From assembly GCF_000687915.1 (NCBI RefSeq), contig NZ_JHZY01000004.1:441501-505500 (forward strand): 64,000 bases of DNA, given 5' to 3'. The notes below the pieces were generated by a model, which saw nothing but the letters and a program-made list of their open reading frames with translations, had not been told where the DNA came from and ran no database searches. The translations under genes and the position numbers were made by a program. Shown here one piece after another: positions 1 to 9,255 of this stretch; position 1 is the first letter of the stretch, and each line of letters starts with the position of its first letter. Origin of the DNA: Leeuwenhoekiella sp. MAR_2009_132 (GTDB taxonomy: Bacteria > Bacteroidota > Bacteroidia > Flavobacteriales > Flavobacteriaceae).

Positions 1-258
1 ATATTTGATGCGCGATACACAACCCAGGAAGGCATCAATCTAAATAGTACGTTTAAAGATATTACTGAAGCTTACGATATCTCTCGTATTGAAACTCTAA
101 TTAGTAGCGTAGTGGTATTTGTAGATGATATCAATGCCTATTTTACGATAGACCGTAAAGAGCTAGCCGGAGAATTACGTTTTAATATGGATGCTAAAGT
201 TTCTGAAGCGGAAATTCCGGATAACGCCAAAATTAAGTATTTTATGATAGGCTGGTAA
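1..258 (+). CDS. C-terminal fragment of an unidentified protein
   Basis: An open frame runs from the first base to a TAA at 256-258 and encodes the last 85 residues of a protein whose start lies outside the window. The fragment reads as a mixed alpha/beta or beta-rich segment, with a VVVFVDD stretch in the middle and the C-terminus YFMIGW. It has no membrane segment and no motif that I recognise. The downstream cupin gene starts 20 bases later on the same strand, so the two may be co-transcribed. I assign no function; it is called coding because of the uninterrupted frame and normal codon use. Confidence 0.6.
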   Translation: MFDARYTTQEGINLNSTFKDITEAYDISRIETLISSVVVFVDDINAYFTIDRKELAGELRFNMDAKVSEAEIPDNAKIKYFMIGW

Positions 259-278
259 GTCTTCAAACCGAACGTATT

Positions 279-647
279 GTGAAAAACAAAAATTATTATA
301 TTCAAAAGAATCCTTTTATAGTACCTACAGATGACGGGAAGTATATAGGTGAACATTTCGGTAAAGCAAGCGATGGCAATTCAGATTTAAGTATTGCACA
401 TATGATTGCGCCGCCACAATGGAGTGAACCCTTTCAAACTCCAGAATTTGATGAATATACATTTATTATAGCTGGTAAAAAGCAATTTCTTATAAATGAA
501 GAATCTATAATTTTAGAAGCAGGGCAGTCAATAAAAATTAATGCAGGCACCAGAGTTCAGTACAGTAATCCGTTTGACGAACCCTGTACATATATATCTG
601 TATGCAAGCCTGCTTTTGATTTTGAGCACGTTAATAGAGAGAAATAG
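279..647 (+). CDS. Small cupin-domain protein
   Basis: A 122-residue single-domain protein with the cupin beta-barrel pattern: a first motif ending in DEYTFIIAGKKQ (about residues 60-70) and a second motif, EAGQSIKINAGTRVQY. Cupins of this size are often sugar-binding, isomerase or ligand-binding proteins. The usual HxH metal ligands of motif 1 and the His of motif 2 are absent, so metal-dependent catalysis is doubtful. The start is a GTG at 279; no in-frame ATG lies nearby and the protein begins with a plausible MKNKNYY. It follows the preceding gene by 20 bases. The substrate cannot be told from the sequence. Confidence 0.75.
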   Translation: MKNKNYYIQKNPFIVPTDDGKYIGEHFGKASDGNSDLSIAHMIAPPQWSEPFQTPEFDEYTFIIAGKKQFLINEESIILEAGQSIKINAGTRVQYSNPFDEPCTYISVCKPAFDFEHVNREK

Positions 648-724
648 TTTCTCTATTTATTAAAATCCTATTAATTATAAGCCAAAGCATCGTTAATCTA
701 CGAGGCTGAACGTTTACATTCTGC

Positions 725-732
725 TACTTTTG
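725..732 (+). promoter_or_regulatory. Candidate -7 box (TACTTTTG) for the small membrane protein gene
   Basis: TACTTTTG matches the Bacteroidota vegetative -7 consensus TANNTTTG and lies 26 bases before the ATG at 759. No clear TTG -33 element is found at the right distance, so the call is tentative. Confidence 0.35.
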
Positions 733-758
733 AACCATAACCAATACGAATTTCAATT

Positions 759-962
759 ATGATTAAGATTTTAGCTCTAGTTATGGTAATAGGAGGTGCA
801 ATTGCACTGGTTGCAGGTGTTTTAGGCATCTTCGGAAGTATAAGCACAGGACTTAGCCCTTGGGCAATGGCCATTTTAGGAGGCGTTTTCTTCTTATCTG
901 GTATATCTCTTCTTAAATATAGAAAAGATACTGACGTGATAGATGCTGAAAACAAACGCTAG
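759..962 (+). CDS. Small two-helix membrane protein
   Basis: A 67-residue protein that is almost entirely two hydrophobic helices (about residues 3-27 and 33-52) joined by a short Ser/Gly turn, followed by a charged cytoplasmic tail (KYRKDTDVIDAENKR). It sits alone between a candidate promoter and a hairpin terminator, so it appears to be a monocistronic gene. It resembles the many small uncharacterised inner-membrane proteins of flavobacteria. No catalytic or binding motif is visible and no function is assigned. Confidence 0.6.
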   Translation: MIKILALVMVIGGAIALVAGVLGIFGSISTGLSPWAMAILGGVFFLSGISLLKYRKDTDVIDAENKR

Positions 963-985
963 AAATATCATAACCCTTATATTTG

Positions 986-1010
986 ACCCTCTTCAAAAGA
1001 GGGTTTTTTT
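986..1010 (+). terminator. Rho-independent terminator after the small membrane protein
   Basis: CCCTCTT (987-993) pairs with AAGAGGG (997-1003) around a 3-base loop and is followed by seven T residues. The T tract ends exactly at the base before the ATG at 1011. Confidence 0.8.
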
Positions 1011-1850
1011 ATGAATAAACTTTTTATGAAAATGCTTCCTAAAATCTTAGGAAACTACGTAAACACTCTGGCGCTAGTTAGTCCTCAAGCGGCAGCAAAA
1101 AAGGCTTTTAAAATTTTTAGTAAGCCTAGAAGAGGCAGAATAGGTCCGCATCACGAAGATTTTTTAAAACCAAATCTTGAACCGGCTTTACAAATAGATG
1201 AGCTGAGTATTCAACCCTATAAATGGTCTGGTGGAGAAAAAACAATTTTACTCGTACACGGTTGGGAAAGTCACACGCATCGTTGGAAAGAAATGATTGT
1301 ACGCTTAAAAAGTGAAAATTATACAATTATAGCATTTGATGCACCTGCACACGGCTACAGTACGGGTAAATATCTATACGTACCTATTTATGATCAAGTT
1401 TTAACTGCTATATTAGATAAATACCAGCCAGATTATATGATAGGTCATTCTATTGGAGGGATGACAGTTCTATTTAACCAATCTCAAAAATCAACATTCA
1501 AACCTAAAAAACTGGTCGTATTAGGTGCTCCAGATAGACTTGAAAGTATTTTAACTGATTATCAAAAAATATTAAATCTTAGCGACCGGGTAATGAATGC
1601 ACTCGAGAATTACTTCTTGAAGCGATTCAATTTTAAAACTAAAGATTTTTCTTCTTCAGTTTTTGCTAAAAATATTGAAACTCCCGCCTTAATCATTCAC
1701 GATAAAGACGACACTATTACTCCGGCTTCAGGCTCAAAGTCAATACACGCTACTTATAAAAATTCAGAATATATAGAAACAAAAGGGCTAAATCATTCTC
1801 TTTACGATACAAAAGTGAACGATCAAATCGTAGATTTTCTTAAACGTTAA
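1011..1850 (+). CDS. Alpha/beta hydrolase
   Basis: A 279-residue protein with an alpha/beta-hydrolase fold. An oxyanion-hole segment LLVHGWESH lies near residues 80-88, a nucleophile elbow GHSIGG at 145-150 gives Ser147, an acidic HDKDD segment at 230-234 supplies the Asp, and His262 in GLNHSLY completes the triad. The strand after the elbow and a helical cap region are present. The reaction is probably ester or thioester hydrolysis with unknown substrate. The start is uncertain: the ATG at 1011 touches the T tract of a terminator, leaving no leader, and in-frame ATGs at 1026 and 1032 are plausible alternatives. rluF follows closely. Confidence 0.85.
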   Translation: MNKLFMKMLPKILGNYVNTLALVSPQAAAKKAFKIFSKPRRGRIGPHHEDFLKPNLEPALQIDELSIQPYKWSGGEKTILLVHGWESHTHRWKEMIVRLKSENYTIIAFDAPAHGYSTGKYLYVPIYDQVLTAILDKYQPDYMIGHSIGGMTVLFNQSQKSTFKPKKLVVLGAPDRLESILTDYQKILNLSDRVMNALENYFLKRFNFKTKDFSSSVFAKNIETPALIIHDKDDTITPASGSKSIHATYKNSEYIETKGLNHSLYDTKVNDQIVDFLKR

Positions 1851-1881
1851 TTTGATTTTTAAACACGTTACATTTACAACT

Positions 1882-2664
1882 ATGGAAGAACCCACTAAAA
1901 CCCGAATAAACAAATACCTCAGCGAGGTAGGATTTTGTTCTCGACGTGAAGCAGATAAATTAATTGACGCAGGTAGAATTACTGTAAATGGCAGTGTACC
2001 CGAAATGGGCACCAAGGTAAGTGCCGATGACGAAATACGTGTAAATGGTAAGCTTGTAGGCGAAAAACAGGATGCACCTGTATATTTGGTTTTTAATAAA
2101 CCTGTAGGTATTGTATGCACTACAGATACGCGTGTCGAAAAGAATAATATAATAGACTACATCAACTATCCCACTCGTATTTTTCCTGTGGGAAGACTTG
2201 ACAAAGCTAGTGAAGGACTTATTTTTTTAACTAATGATGGAGATATTGTAAATAAGATACTGCGTGCACGCAATAACCATGATAAAGAATATATTGTAGA
2301 AGTTGACAAGCCCGTGACCGCTTCTTTTGTAAAAAGTATGGCTGGTGGCGTACCTATACTCGACACTATTACCCGTAAATGCGAAGTAGAGCAGTTAGGT
2401 AAAAACAGATTTAAAATAATTCTCACTCAGGGTCTCAATAGACAAATACGCCGTATGTGTGAACACCTGGGCTACAATGTAACCCGCTTAAAACGTGTGC
2501 GTATTATGAATATACACCTTGATGTAGGTGTAGGCAAATACAGAGAATTTACTAAAACCGAATTAAAAGACCTAAATGCGCTTTTAGTAAATAGTACTAA
2601 AGAATTTATCGCTGAAGGAAGCAACACTCCAAAACCAAGTGGCCCACGAAGAAGAATTGAATAA
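1882..2664 (+). CDS. rluF: 23S rRNA pseudouridine synthase RluF
   Basis: A 260-residue protein of the RsuA/RluB/RluE/RluF family that converts uridine to pseudouridine in 23S rRNA (U2604 in E. coli). An N-terminal S4 RNA-binding domain (about residues 7-55, with the RINKYLSEVGFCSRREAD signature) precedes the catalytic domain with GRLDKASEGLIFLTNDGD; the catalytic Asp is about residue 107. Later motifs (GLNRQIRRMCEHLGY) match RluF more closely than RluB. The ATG at 1882 was chosen over an upstream TTG at 1852 because the family begins with a short stretch before RINKY. It follows the hydrolase by about 30 bases and is probably co-transcribed. Confidence 0.92.
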   Translation: MEEPTKTRINKYLSEVGFCSRREADKLIDAGRITVNGSVPEMGTKVSADDEIRVNGKLVGEKQDAPVYLVFNKPVGIVCTTDTRVEKNNIIDYINYPTRIFPVGRLDKASEGLIFLTNDGDIVNKILRARNNHDKEYIVEVDKPVTASFVKSMAGGVPILDTITRKCEVEQLGKNRFKIILTQGLNRQIRRMCEHLGYNVTRLKRVRIMNIHLDVGVGKYREFTKTELKDLNALLVNSTKEFIAEGSNTPKPSGPRRRIE

Positions 2665-2758
2665 CTGTCGAAGAATTCAATAATTAAACCTGTGTTAATG
2701 CGGGTTGTCAACTCGTATATTCGTTATAATTTTAAATAACACCTTTTAATTTAAAATT

Positions 2759-3004
2759 ATGGCAGATCGAATTCCTTCTGTAAAAAATGAAGAACAATAC
2801 GAAGCTTTACGCGATAAGGGTTACAGCAAAGAAAAATCTGCACGTATAGCAAACACGCCAGATTCTGGCAAAAAAGGTGGTAAAGCTGAAAAGTATGAAG
2901 ACCGCACTAAGAAAGAATTATACGAGCAGGCTAAAGACGTTGACATAAGCGGTCGTTCAAAAATGACCAAAAAAGAACTTATTAAAGCTTTAAGAAACAA
3001 CTAA
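2759..3004 (+). CDS. Small DUF7218 / Rho-N-like protein
   Basis: An 81-residue charged, soluble protein. The first half ([26 protein letters not shown]) matches the short DUF7218-type helical region found in many soil and marine bacteria. The second half ([33 protein letters not shown]) is a SAP-like helix-extended-helix resembling the N-terminal domain of Rho, which usually contacts nucleic acid. It is likely a small nucleic-acid-associated or stress protein, but no function has been proved for the family as far as I know. The VOC gene starts 19 bases later on the same strand. Confidence 0.7.
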   Translation: MADRIPSVKNEEQYEALRDKGYSKEKSARIANTPDSGKKGGKAEKYEDRTKKELYEQAKDVDISGRSKMTKKELIKALRNN

Positions 3005-3023
3005 CCAAAAACCTAATCTAACC

Positions 3024-3443
3024 ATGCCTTCACCATTTCATCTTGCAATACCTGTTGACGATGTACAAAGAGCCCGTATATTTTACCGCGATACTTTAGA
3101 ACTTGCTGAAGGTCGCAGTACAGATGAGTGGGTTGACTTTGATTTTTTTGGGCATCAATTAGTAATTCACTACAAACCTAAAGAAGAGTCGGCCACAATA
3201 CATCATAATGAGGTTGACGGAAAACACGTTCCCGTACCTCATTTTGGTGTGGTCCTCGACTGGGAACATTTTCAGGTTTTTGCAGATAAATTAAGAGCTA
3301 AAAATATACAGTTTGTAATTGAACCTTACATTCGATTTAAAGGTCAGGTAGGTGAGCAAGCCACTATGTTCTTTTATGATCCTTGTGGTAATGCTTTAGA
3401 ATTTAAAAGCTTTAAAGACATGTCTCAACTATTTGCAAAATGA
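3024..3443 (+). CDS. VOC-family (glyoxalase/dioxygenase fold) protein
   Basis: A 139-residue protein with two beta-alpha-beta-beta-beta halves of the vicinal oxygen chelate fold. Typical features are [19 protein letters not shown] at the N-terminus, a second half starting near PHFGVVLDW, and a C-terminal [14 protein letters not shown]. Metal-ligand candidates are His6, His77-79 and Glu near the C-terminus. Members act as lyases, dioxygenases or resistance proteins; the substrate here is unknown. Its stop overlaps the start of the AI-2E transporter gene (ATGA), so the two are translationally coupled. Confidence 0.85.
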   Translation: MPSPFHLAIPVDDVQRARIFYRDTLELAEGRSTDEWVDFDFFGHQLVIHYKPKEESATIHHNEVDGKHVPVPHFGVVLDWEHFQVFADKLRAKNIQFVIEPYIRFKGQVGEQATMFFYDPCGNALEFKSFKDMSQLFAK

Positions 3444-4492
3444 ATAAACTCAAACCAGAACTCGTAAGGCAGCTTTTTTTAATTATTTTAATACTATTCC
3501 TCTTTATACTAATCCTTGAGGAGATGATTCCTTATTTATCTGGGGTATTAGGAGCGATAACCTTATACGTTTTACTACGTAAGTTTGTAAAAAAACTGGT
3601 AAAACGTGGTTGGAAACCCGGTTTAGCGGCTGGTCTTGCAATGCTCGCTTCTTTTCTTATTATTATTGTTCCTATAGGGCTAACCGTGATGATGCTTACC
3701 AATAAAATAGGAAAAGCTGTAAAAAACTCAGAACGGGTGATTGAAGTTGTTAAAGAACAAGTGGGGACCTGGGAGGCAGATTTAGGCTTTAAGGTTAGCG
3801 AATCCATAGATACCAACTCTATTACCAGTTGGGTATCTACAAACCTTCAGAATTTTGCAGGTGGCACTTTTAATGTATTTATAGCTGTAGGTATTATGTA
3901 CTTTATGCTCTATTACATGCTTATAAATCGTACCGAAATGCGCAAATCTTTGTTTGCATTTATCCCTTTAGATGCTGAAAGCATTAAACGTATTGGCGAA
4001 GAAAGTGTTGCAATGGTAAAGAGTAATGCACTGGGAATACCACTTGTAGCAATTGCACAGGGTGTAGTAGCTTTGATAGGGTTTCTCATTTTTGGGGTAC
4101 CCGATCCATTCTTTTGGTTTGTTATTACAGCTATAGGAAGTATGATTCCATTTGTGGGAACTTTATTAGGTATTGTCCCAGTTGTTATTCTAATGGTAGC
4201 GGGTGGTGACAACTTGCAAGCAGTAGGTATTGCTATTTACGGTCTAGTCGTAGTAGGATCTACAGATAATCTTATTAGACTTTATGTACTCGAAAAACTA
4301 GCAAACGTACATCCTTTAGTTACTTTAATTGGAGTTATAGTAGGTGTGCCTTTATTTGGTTTTATAGGGTTAATATTTGGACCACTAGTCATCAGCTTAT
4401 TCTTACTAATTGTAAAAATTTACAAGCACGAATATGGAGACTCTGATCCTCAACTTGAAGAAGAATTAAACACTGATGTTTCAGAAGCTTAA
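3440..4492 (+). CDS. AI-2E family transporter
   Basis: A 350-residue inner-membrane protein with about seven or eight hydrophobic segments. It has the layout of the AI-2E/PerM family: paired helices at the N-terminus, a soluble loop near residues 90-135, then a dense block of helices with the [27 protein letters not shown] signature near the end. Family members are proposed exporters of small molecules or sodium/proton antiporters, and true autoinducer-2 export is shown for few. The start overlaps the VOC stop by 4 bases and its end overlaps the next gene by 17 bases, giving a tight three-gene unit. Confidence 0.88.
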   Translation: MNKLKPELVRQLFLIILILFLFILILEEMIPYLSGVLGAITLYVLLRKFVKKLVKRGWKPGLAAGLAMLASFLIIIVPIGLTVMMLTNKIGKAVKNSERVIEVVKEQVGTWEADLGFKVSESIDTNSITSWVSTNLQNFAGGTFNVFIAVGIMYFMLYYMLINRTEMRKSLFAFIPLDAESIKRIGEESVAMVKSNALGIPLVAIAQGVVALIGFLIFGVPDPFFWFVITAIGSMIPFVGTLLGIVPVVILMVAGGDNLQAVGIAIYGLVVVGSTDNLIRLYVLEKLANVHPLVTLIGVIVGVPLFGFIGLIFGPLVISLFLLIVKIYKHEYGDSDPQLEEELNTDVSEA

Positions 4493-4955
4493 CAGAACAA
4501 CACATATACCTAATAGTAAACCTATCTTAATTTGGGATGGAGCATGTGGTTTCTGTAAATTTTGGGTCACCCGCTGGAAATTTGCGACGGGCGATGCTGT
4601 TTATTATACAACATTTCAGGAATCTGCTCAAAATTTTCCAGATATCCCACTTAAAGAATTTAAAAAAGCCAGCCGATTTATAGATTTAGATGGGTTTATT
4701 TATAGCGGTCCCGATTCTGCTTATAAATTGTATGAGTCTATTCCTTCTAAAGATTATCCTTTTCACAGATGGTATATAAAATACAGCGCTTTTAGGTGGT
4801 TGAGTGATCATGCTTATAATTTTATAGCCAAAAACAGACCTATGGTATTCAAATGGGTTAAAATTCTATTTGGTAGTAATCCTACAAATTTAAAACCGTA
4901 TTGGCTTTTATATATTTTTTGTATTCTTCTCTTCGTTTTTGTGCTTTTTCAATAA
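4476..4955 (+). CDS. DCC (DUF393) thiol-disulfide oxidoreductase family protein
   Basis: A 159-residue protein of the DCC family, named for the N-terminal D-x-x-C-x-x-C motif. Here it is WDGACGFC at residues 20-27, with Asp21, Cys24 and Cys27. The conserved RW/RWL positions of the family follow at mid-protein. The C-terminus ends in a hydrophobic helix (about residues 140-158) that probably anchors it in the inner membrane. A redox role is predicted from the CxxC motif, but the partner is unknown. Its start lies 17 bases inside the AI-2E gene, so it is likely translated by coupling. Confidence 0.85.
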   Translation: MFQKLNRTTHIPNSKPILIWDGACGFCKFWVTRWKFATGDAVYYTTFQESAQNFPDIPLKEFKKASRFIDLDGFIYSGPDSAYKLYESIPSKDYPFHRWYIKYSAFRWLSDHAYNFIAKNRPMVFKWVKILFGSNPTNLKPYWLLYIFCILLFVFVLFQ

Positions 4956-5034
4956 ATTGCCAGCTATTAATGCAAACAGCTTAAAATAAGAAAACGTTTT
5001 TAAGCAAATTTATAATTAAGAATAAACACATTAT

Positions 5035-5778
5035 ATGGAAATTCTTGGAGTTGATGTAGGAGGATCTGGTATTAAAGGAGTACCTGTTAATCTGGATCAG
5101 GAGAAATATTTAGGCGATAGATTTAGACTAGACACTCCAATGCCCCGTGAACCTAAAGCAATGGTAAAAACGATTGCCGAAGTTGTAAAAAATTGGGATT
5201 GGAAAGGTGTTGTGGGTGTTGGTTTTCCTACAGTAATTCATAAAGGTAAAGCCCTTGAACATGGTAATCTTGATAAATCCTGGTTGGGTTTACAGGTAGA
5301 TGATATGATTTCTCAAAAAATAGGCTTACCTGTAAATGTAATGAATGATGCAGATGCTGCTGGTCTCGCAGAGATGGAGTTTGGTGTTGGGAAAGGAGTG
5401 CAAGGTCTGGTTATAACCGTAACTATAGGAACCGGTATAGGAAGTGGTGTTTTCTTTAATGGCGAACTCATTCCTAATTTTGAATTGGGACAAATGAAGT
5501 ACAAGAAGAAAACCTCAATTGAAGAATTTGCTTCTCGTCGGGTACGTCTAGATAACGAAATGAGTTTTAAAAAGTGGGGAAAACGCTTTAATAAATTTAT
5601 TCAGTTAGTAAGTCAAATTAGTCAACCCGAACTTATAATAATAGGTGGTGGCGCCAGTAAAAACTTAGATGAATATATTAAATATCTTAAAACTGATATT
5701 CCTATTATGGCGGCTCATACACGTAATCACGCAGGAATTATAGGTGCTGCTCTGGGTGCACGGCATCTGTTGAAATAA
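5035..5778 (+). CDS. ppgK: Polyphosphate glucokinase (ROK family)
   Basis: A 247-residue ROK-family sugar kinase that fits polyphosphate (or ATP) glucokinases. The N-terminal phosphate loop reads ILGVDVGGSGIKG (residues 3-15). The sugar-binding and catalytic segment is VMNDADAAGLAE, with the catalytic Asp, followed by the GTGIGSGVFFNG phosphate motif. It lacks the zinc-binding CxCGxxGC loop of canonical ROK kinases, as PpgK enzymes do. It would feed glucose into glycolysis as glucose-6-phosphate. It is monocistronic and closed by a strong hairpin shared with folD on the other strand. Confidence 0.87.
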   Translation: MEILGVDVGGSGIKGVPVNLDQEKYLGDRFRLDTPMPREPKAMVKTIAEVVKNWDWKGVVGVGFPTVIHKGKALEHGNLDKSWLGLQVDDMISQKIGLPVNVMNDADAAGLAEMEFGVGKGVQGLVITVTIGTGIGSGVFFNGELIPNFELGQMKYKKKTSIEEFASRRVRLDNEMSFKKWGKRFNKFIQLVSQISQPELIIIGGGASKNLDEYIKYLKTDIPIMAAHTRNHAGIIGAALGARHLLK

Positions 5779-5792
5779 AATATTATAATCCT

Positions 5793-5830
5793 AATAAAAA
5801 AGAGGTCTTTATAAAGACCTCTTTTTTATT
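5793..5830. terminator. Bidirectional terminator between ppgK and folD
   Basis: A near-perfect 38-base inverted repeat. The core is AAAAAAGAGGTCTTT against AAAGACCTCTTTTTT, with T-rich flanks on both strands. It separates the convergent ppgK (+) and folD (-). Confidence 0.9.
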
Positions 5831-5848
5831 GTAACCTATTTATTAAAC

Positions 5849-6730
5849 TTATAGTGCATTATGTCTTGCTCTTGCCAGCAAAGTATTCTTTAACAACATT
5901 GCGATAGTCATAGGTCCTACTCCACCAGGAACAGGAGTAATAAAATCTGCTTTTTTACTTACCGCTTCAAAGTCTACATCACCAGTAATGCGGTAACCAC
6001 GTTCTTTAGTCTTGTCTGGAACTCGAGTTATACCTACATCTATAATCGTCACGCCCTCTTTAACCATATCTGCTTTTAGAAATTCAGGAACACCTAATGC
6101 GGTAATAATAATATCTGCCTGTTTAGTTAATTCTTCTAAATTAGTTGTACGGCTATGAGCAAGAGTTACGGTGCTGTTACCCGGGTTACCTTTCTGAGAC
6201 ATTAATATACTCATAGGACGCCCTACAATATGACTGCGACCTATTACAACAGTGTGTTTACCTTCAGTAGGAACATTATAGCGCTTTAATAATTCCATAA
6301 TACCAAAAGGTGTAGCAGGAATAAAAACCGGCATATCCTGAGCCATTTTGCCAAAGTTTGTAGGATGAAAACCATCTACATCTTTATCTGGATCTACAGC
6401 AAGTAGTACCTTTTGCTCATCAATATGTTTTGGTAACGGAAGCTGCACAATATACCCATCTATTTCAGGATTCTTATTAAGCTTATCTATTTGATCTAGA
6501 AGTTCTTCCTCAGTAGTTTCTTCAGCTAACTTAATTAACGTAGAATCAAAACCTATACGCTCACAAGAACGCACTTTACTTCCTACATAAGTAAGACTCG
6601 CACCATCATTCCCTACTAAAACCGCTGCAAGATGAGGTACTTTTTCACCTCTGGCTTTCATTTCTTTAACTTCCAGAGCGATTTCATTTTTTAAATCATC
6701 ACTGGTTTTTTTTCCGTCTAGAATAGTCAT
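5849..6730 (-). CDS. folD: Bifunctional methylenetetrahydrofolate dehydrogenase / cyclohydrolase FolD
   Basis: A 293-residue cytoplasmic enzyme of one-carbon metabolism that interconverts 5,10-methylene-, 5,10-methenyl- and 10-formyl-tetrahydrofolate using NADP. Visible signatures are the catalytic YVGSK lysine near residue 55, the QLPLPKHID motif, the nucleotide-binding [14 protein letters not shown], and the C-terminal [11 protein letters not shown]. Length is normal for the family. The ATG at 6730 (MTILDGKK) is preferred over a TTG two codons upstream. It lies about 80 bases downstream of ffh on the same strand and may share its transcript. Confidence 0.96.
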   Translation of the reverse strand: MTILDGKKTSDDLKNEIALEVKEMKARGEKVPHLAAVLVGNDGASLTYVGSKVRSCERIGFDSTLIKLAEETTEEELLDQIDKLNKNPEIDGYIVQLPLPKHIDEQKVLLAVDPDKDVDGFHPTNFGKMAQDMPVFIPATPFGIMELLKRYNVPTEGKHTVVIGRSHIVGRPMSILMSQKGNPGNSTVTLAHSRTTNLEELTKQADIIITALGVPEFLKADMVKEGVTIIDVGITRVPDKTKERGYRITGDVDFEAVSKKADFITPVPGGVGPMTIAMLLKNTLLARARHNAL

Positions 6731-6807
6731 ATTCAATAATAAATGTTAGGCGTTAATTGTTATTGGAAAAGCACTTACAACTTTTAACCATTAACATTTA
6801 ACTAATT

Positions 6808-8135
6808 TTATCGCATATTATTCATCATCTGCATCATCTTGGCTCCGCCACCTCCTTGCATCATTTTCATCATTTTACTCATTTGAGTAAACTGCTTCAA
6901 TAATTGATTGACTTCCTGTACCGAAGTTCCTGATCCTTTACTAATACGTTTTTTACGACTGCTGTTAATAATTGAAGGCTGCGTACGCTCATCTGGAGTC
7001 ATGCTGTGTATTATAGCTTCAATACCTTTAAAAGCATCATCATCTATATCAAGACCTTTTAAGGCTTTGCCGGCCCGGGTATCATCCCGATAAGATCTTT
7101 CATATTACCCATTTTCTTAATCTGCTGAATTTGCTTTAAGAAATCATCAAAACCAAACTGATTTTTAGCAATTTTCTTTTGCAGCTTACGGGCTTCATCT
7201 TCGTCAAATTGTTCCTGAGCACGTTCTACAAGAGATACAACATCTCCCATCCCAAGAATACGGTCTGCCATACGGGAAGGATAGAAGACATCAATAGCTT
7301 CCATCTTTTCACCAGTACCTATAAATTTAATGGGTTTATTAACAACCGTTTTAATAGATAAAGCTGCACCACCACGGGTATCTCCATCTAATTTTGTTAA
7401 AACAACCCCGTCAAAATTTAAAATATCATTAAATGCCTTTGCGGTATTTACAGCATCCTGACCGGTCATAGAGTCAACTACAAATAACGTCTCCTGAGGT
7501 TCAATTGCTTTATGCACAGCCGCAATCTCATTCATCATTGCCTGGTCAACAGCAAGTCGACCCGCGGTATCTATAATTACCACATTAAAACCATTTGCTT
7601 TTGCGTGAGCAATACCGGCTTGTGATATTTTTACAGGATCTTTCTCTTCTCTGTTAGAATATACCTCAACGCCTATTTGATCTCCCACCACGTGAAGTTG
7701 ATCTATCGCTGCAGGACGATACACGTCACAGGCTACAAGTAAAGGTTTTTTGGTCTTTTTAGTTTTCAAATAATTTGCCAGCTTCCCAGAAAAAGTAGTT
7801 TTACCACTACCCTGCAAACCAGACATTAAAATAACAGTAGGATTACCAGAAAGATTAATTCCTTCTGCATCTCCTCCCATTAATTTTGTGAGTTCGTCTT
7901 TAACCAGTTTAGTCATTAACTGACCCGGTTTTAACGCAGATAATACATCTTGCCCCAGTGCTTTATCCTTAACGGTACTGGTAAAATCTTTTGCGATTTT
8001 ATAATTTACGTCTGCATCTACAAGTGCACGACGTATTTCTTTAAGAGTTTCGGCTACGTTTACTTCTGTAATCTGACCGTGCCCCTTAAGCACGTGCATC
8101 GCCTTATCTAACTTATCACTTAAATTATCAAACAT
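6808..8135 (-). pseudogene. ffh: Signal recognition particle protein Ffh, broken by a one-base deletion
   Basis: Two frames together encode a full-length Ffh of about 442 residues. The upstream frame (8135 down to about 7075) holds the N domain and the GTPase domain, with GLQGSGKTT, DTAGR and TKLDGD motifs, and enters the M domain ([10 protein letters not shown]). It then reads PAKP and stops. The other frame continues with [21 protein letters not shown] and ends in the methionine-rich tail [21 protein letters not shown]. One C is missing on the + strand within the GC run at 7071-7079 (GGCCCGGG where GGCCCCGGG is expected). Ffh is essential for membrane-protein targeting, so a sequencing or assembly error is more likely than a real loss. 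Confidence 0.93.
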
Positions 8136-8280
8136 AGGTTCTCAAATAAACAACCTCCTGTAATTTAAAGAGGCAATTGATGGATTCTTATTTTATGTTT
8201 CGAGAAATTTTCGAAATACAGAATTCCAAATTACGGAATACGGTTACAAATTTAATGATTTTGTTACTGAGATTAAAGGT

Positions 8281-9150
8281 TTACATCTTTTGTATTTGAT
8301 CAATTACAAAAACGTGCGGAAATGTAATCGCCGCTAAAAAAGAAAACAAAATAGGAAGCAGCATAGCAACATCTGTACCCACGAAAAAATATACTCCCAA
8401 AAGTCCTAAAATCGAAAAAAACCAATAGATAGCAGAGCTTTTTATATATCTAAATATGCTACTTCGGGAAACATCTCCATATAAAAAAATAAGCTGATCG
8501 TTAAGCGAAGGAATACTATGCCAAATCACAAAGTAAATAGCAAAACCCCAAATTAAGGGAGTACTACTAAAAATGATGCTAAATATAAGTAGGTAGAACC
8601 CTTCTAAAACAAAATTACAAGTTAGCAGATTTCGGTACACGTACGTAAGAATAAACAGAATACCGAGGCTTGTTAGTAACAGAGGAAGAAACCAACTTAA
8701 CGGCACCTCAAATGCCGTCAGGTTTACTACCACTTCCTGAACTTCAAGGGGATTAAAATAAAATAAGAGCAAGAAAATAGTTAGACCATAAAAAAACGCA
8801 TAAATCTTAGTTTTACGTGCTCTAGATATAAATTGGTTACTCCAATGCTGTTCTCCAAAATGATAGGCACTTATACCTATAAATAAAAGTAATGCACTTG
8901 TAGGCAATAGATAAAAACAAACCGCTCCTAGAATTACGATTAGTATATAAAACAAGAGATAGCGCCACTTAGAATTCAAATTACTTTTTGTAGCATCTAA
9001 ATTCACAAGAAGCTTAATGTCATTTGAACCATGTAATACTCCTATGGTCAATATTAGAATAAGACCACAAAAATTTTCACCCCAGGGTGTTAAAAAAGAA
9101 CTTACCCAGAGTAAAAAAAAAGTTATGATTATTAATAATGACCTCAACAC
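8281..9150 (-). CDS. blh: Brp/Blh-family beta-carotene 15,15'-dioxygenase
   Basis: A 289-residue integral membrane enzyme that cleaves beta-carotene into two retinal molecules, the chromophore of proteorhodopsin. It has about eight hydrophobic helices and the iron-ligand histidines of the Brp/Blh family: His40 (VLHGSNDIK), His97 and His102 (AYHFGEQHW), His211 (IWHSIPSLNDQ) and His279 (FPHVFVID). The gene is divergent from the proteorhodopsin gene with a 105-base intergenic region, the usual genomic pairing. Known substrate use comes from characterised marine Blh proteins; here it is inferred from motifs and context. Confidence 0.93.
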   Translation of the reverse strand: MLRSLLIIITFFLLWVSSFLTPWGENFCGLILILTIGVLHGSNDIKLLVNLDATKSNLNSKWRYLLFYILIVILGAVCFYLLPTSALLLFIGISAYHFGEQHWSNQFISRARKTKIYAFFYGLTIFLLLFYFNPLEVQEVVVNLTAFEVPLSWFLPLLLTSLGILFILTYVYRNLLTCNFVLEGFYLLIFSIIFSSTPLIWGFAIYFVIWHSIPSLNDQLIFLYGDVSRSSIFRYIKSSAIYWFFSILGLLGVYFFVGTDVAMLLPILFSFLAAITFPHVFVIDQIQKM

Positions 9151-9255
9151 GTATTATTTTTAAGAAAAATGCAATTTTTACAAATAAAATTTATTAAAAA
9201 TGCAATTATTATGTTCAAAGATTTGTAAATTTAGTTAAACAAAAAAAATATTGCT

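Noticed and set aside
6808..7002. Separate 64-residue Met-rich protein on the minus strand
   Set aside because: It is the C-terminal M-domain tail of ffh separated by the one-base frameshift, not an independent gene.
8199..8217. Inverted repeat TTTCGA...TCGAAA upstream of ffh
   Set aside because: Short, AT-rich and without a second copy; could be an operator but nothing supports it.
9226..9233. TAAATTTA as a promoter box for proteorhodopsin
   Set aside because: The last base departs from TANNTTTG and no -33 TTG lies at a fitting distance, so I do not call a promoter.
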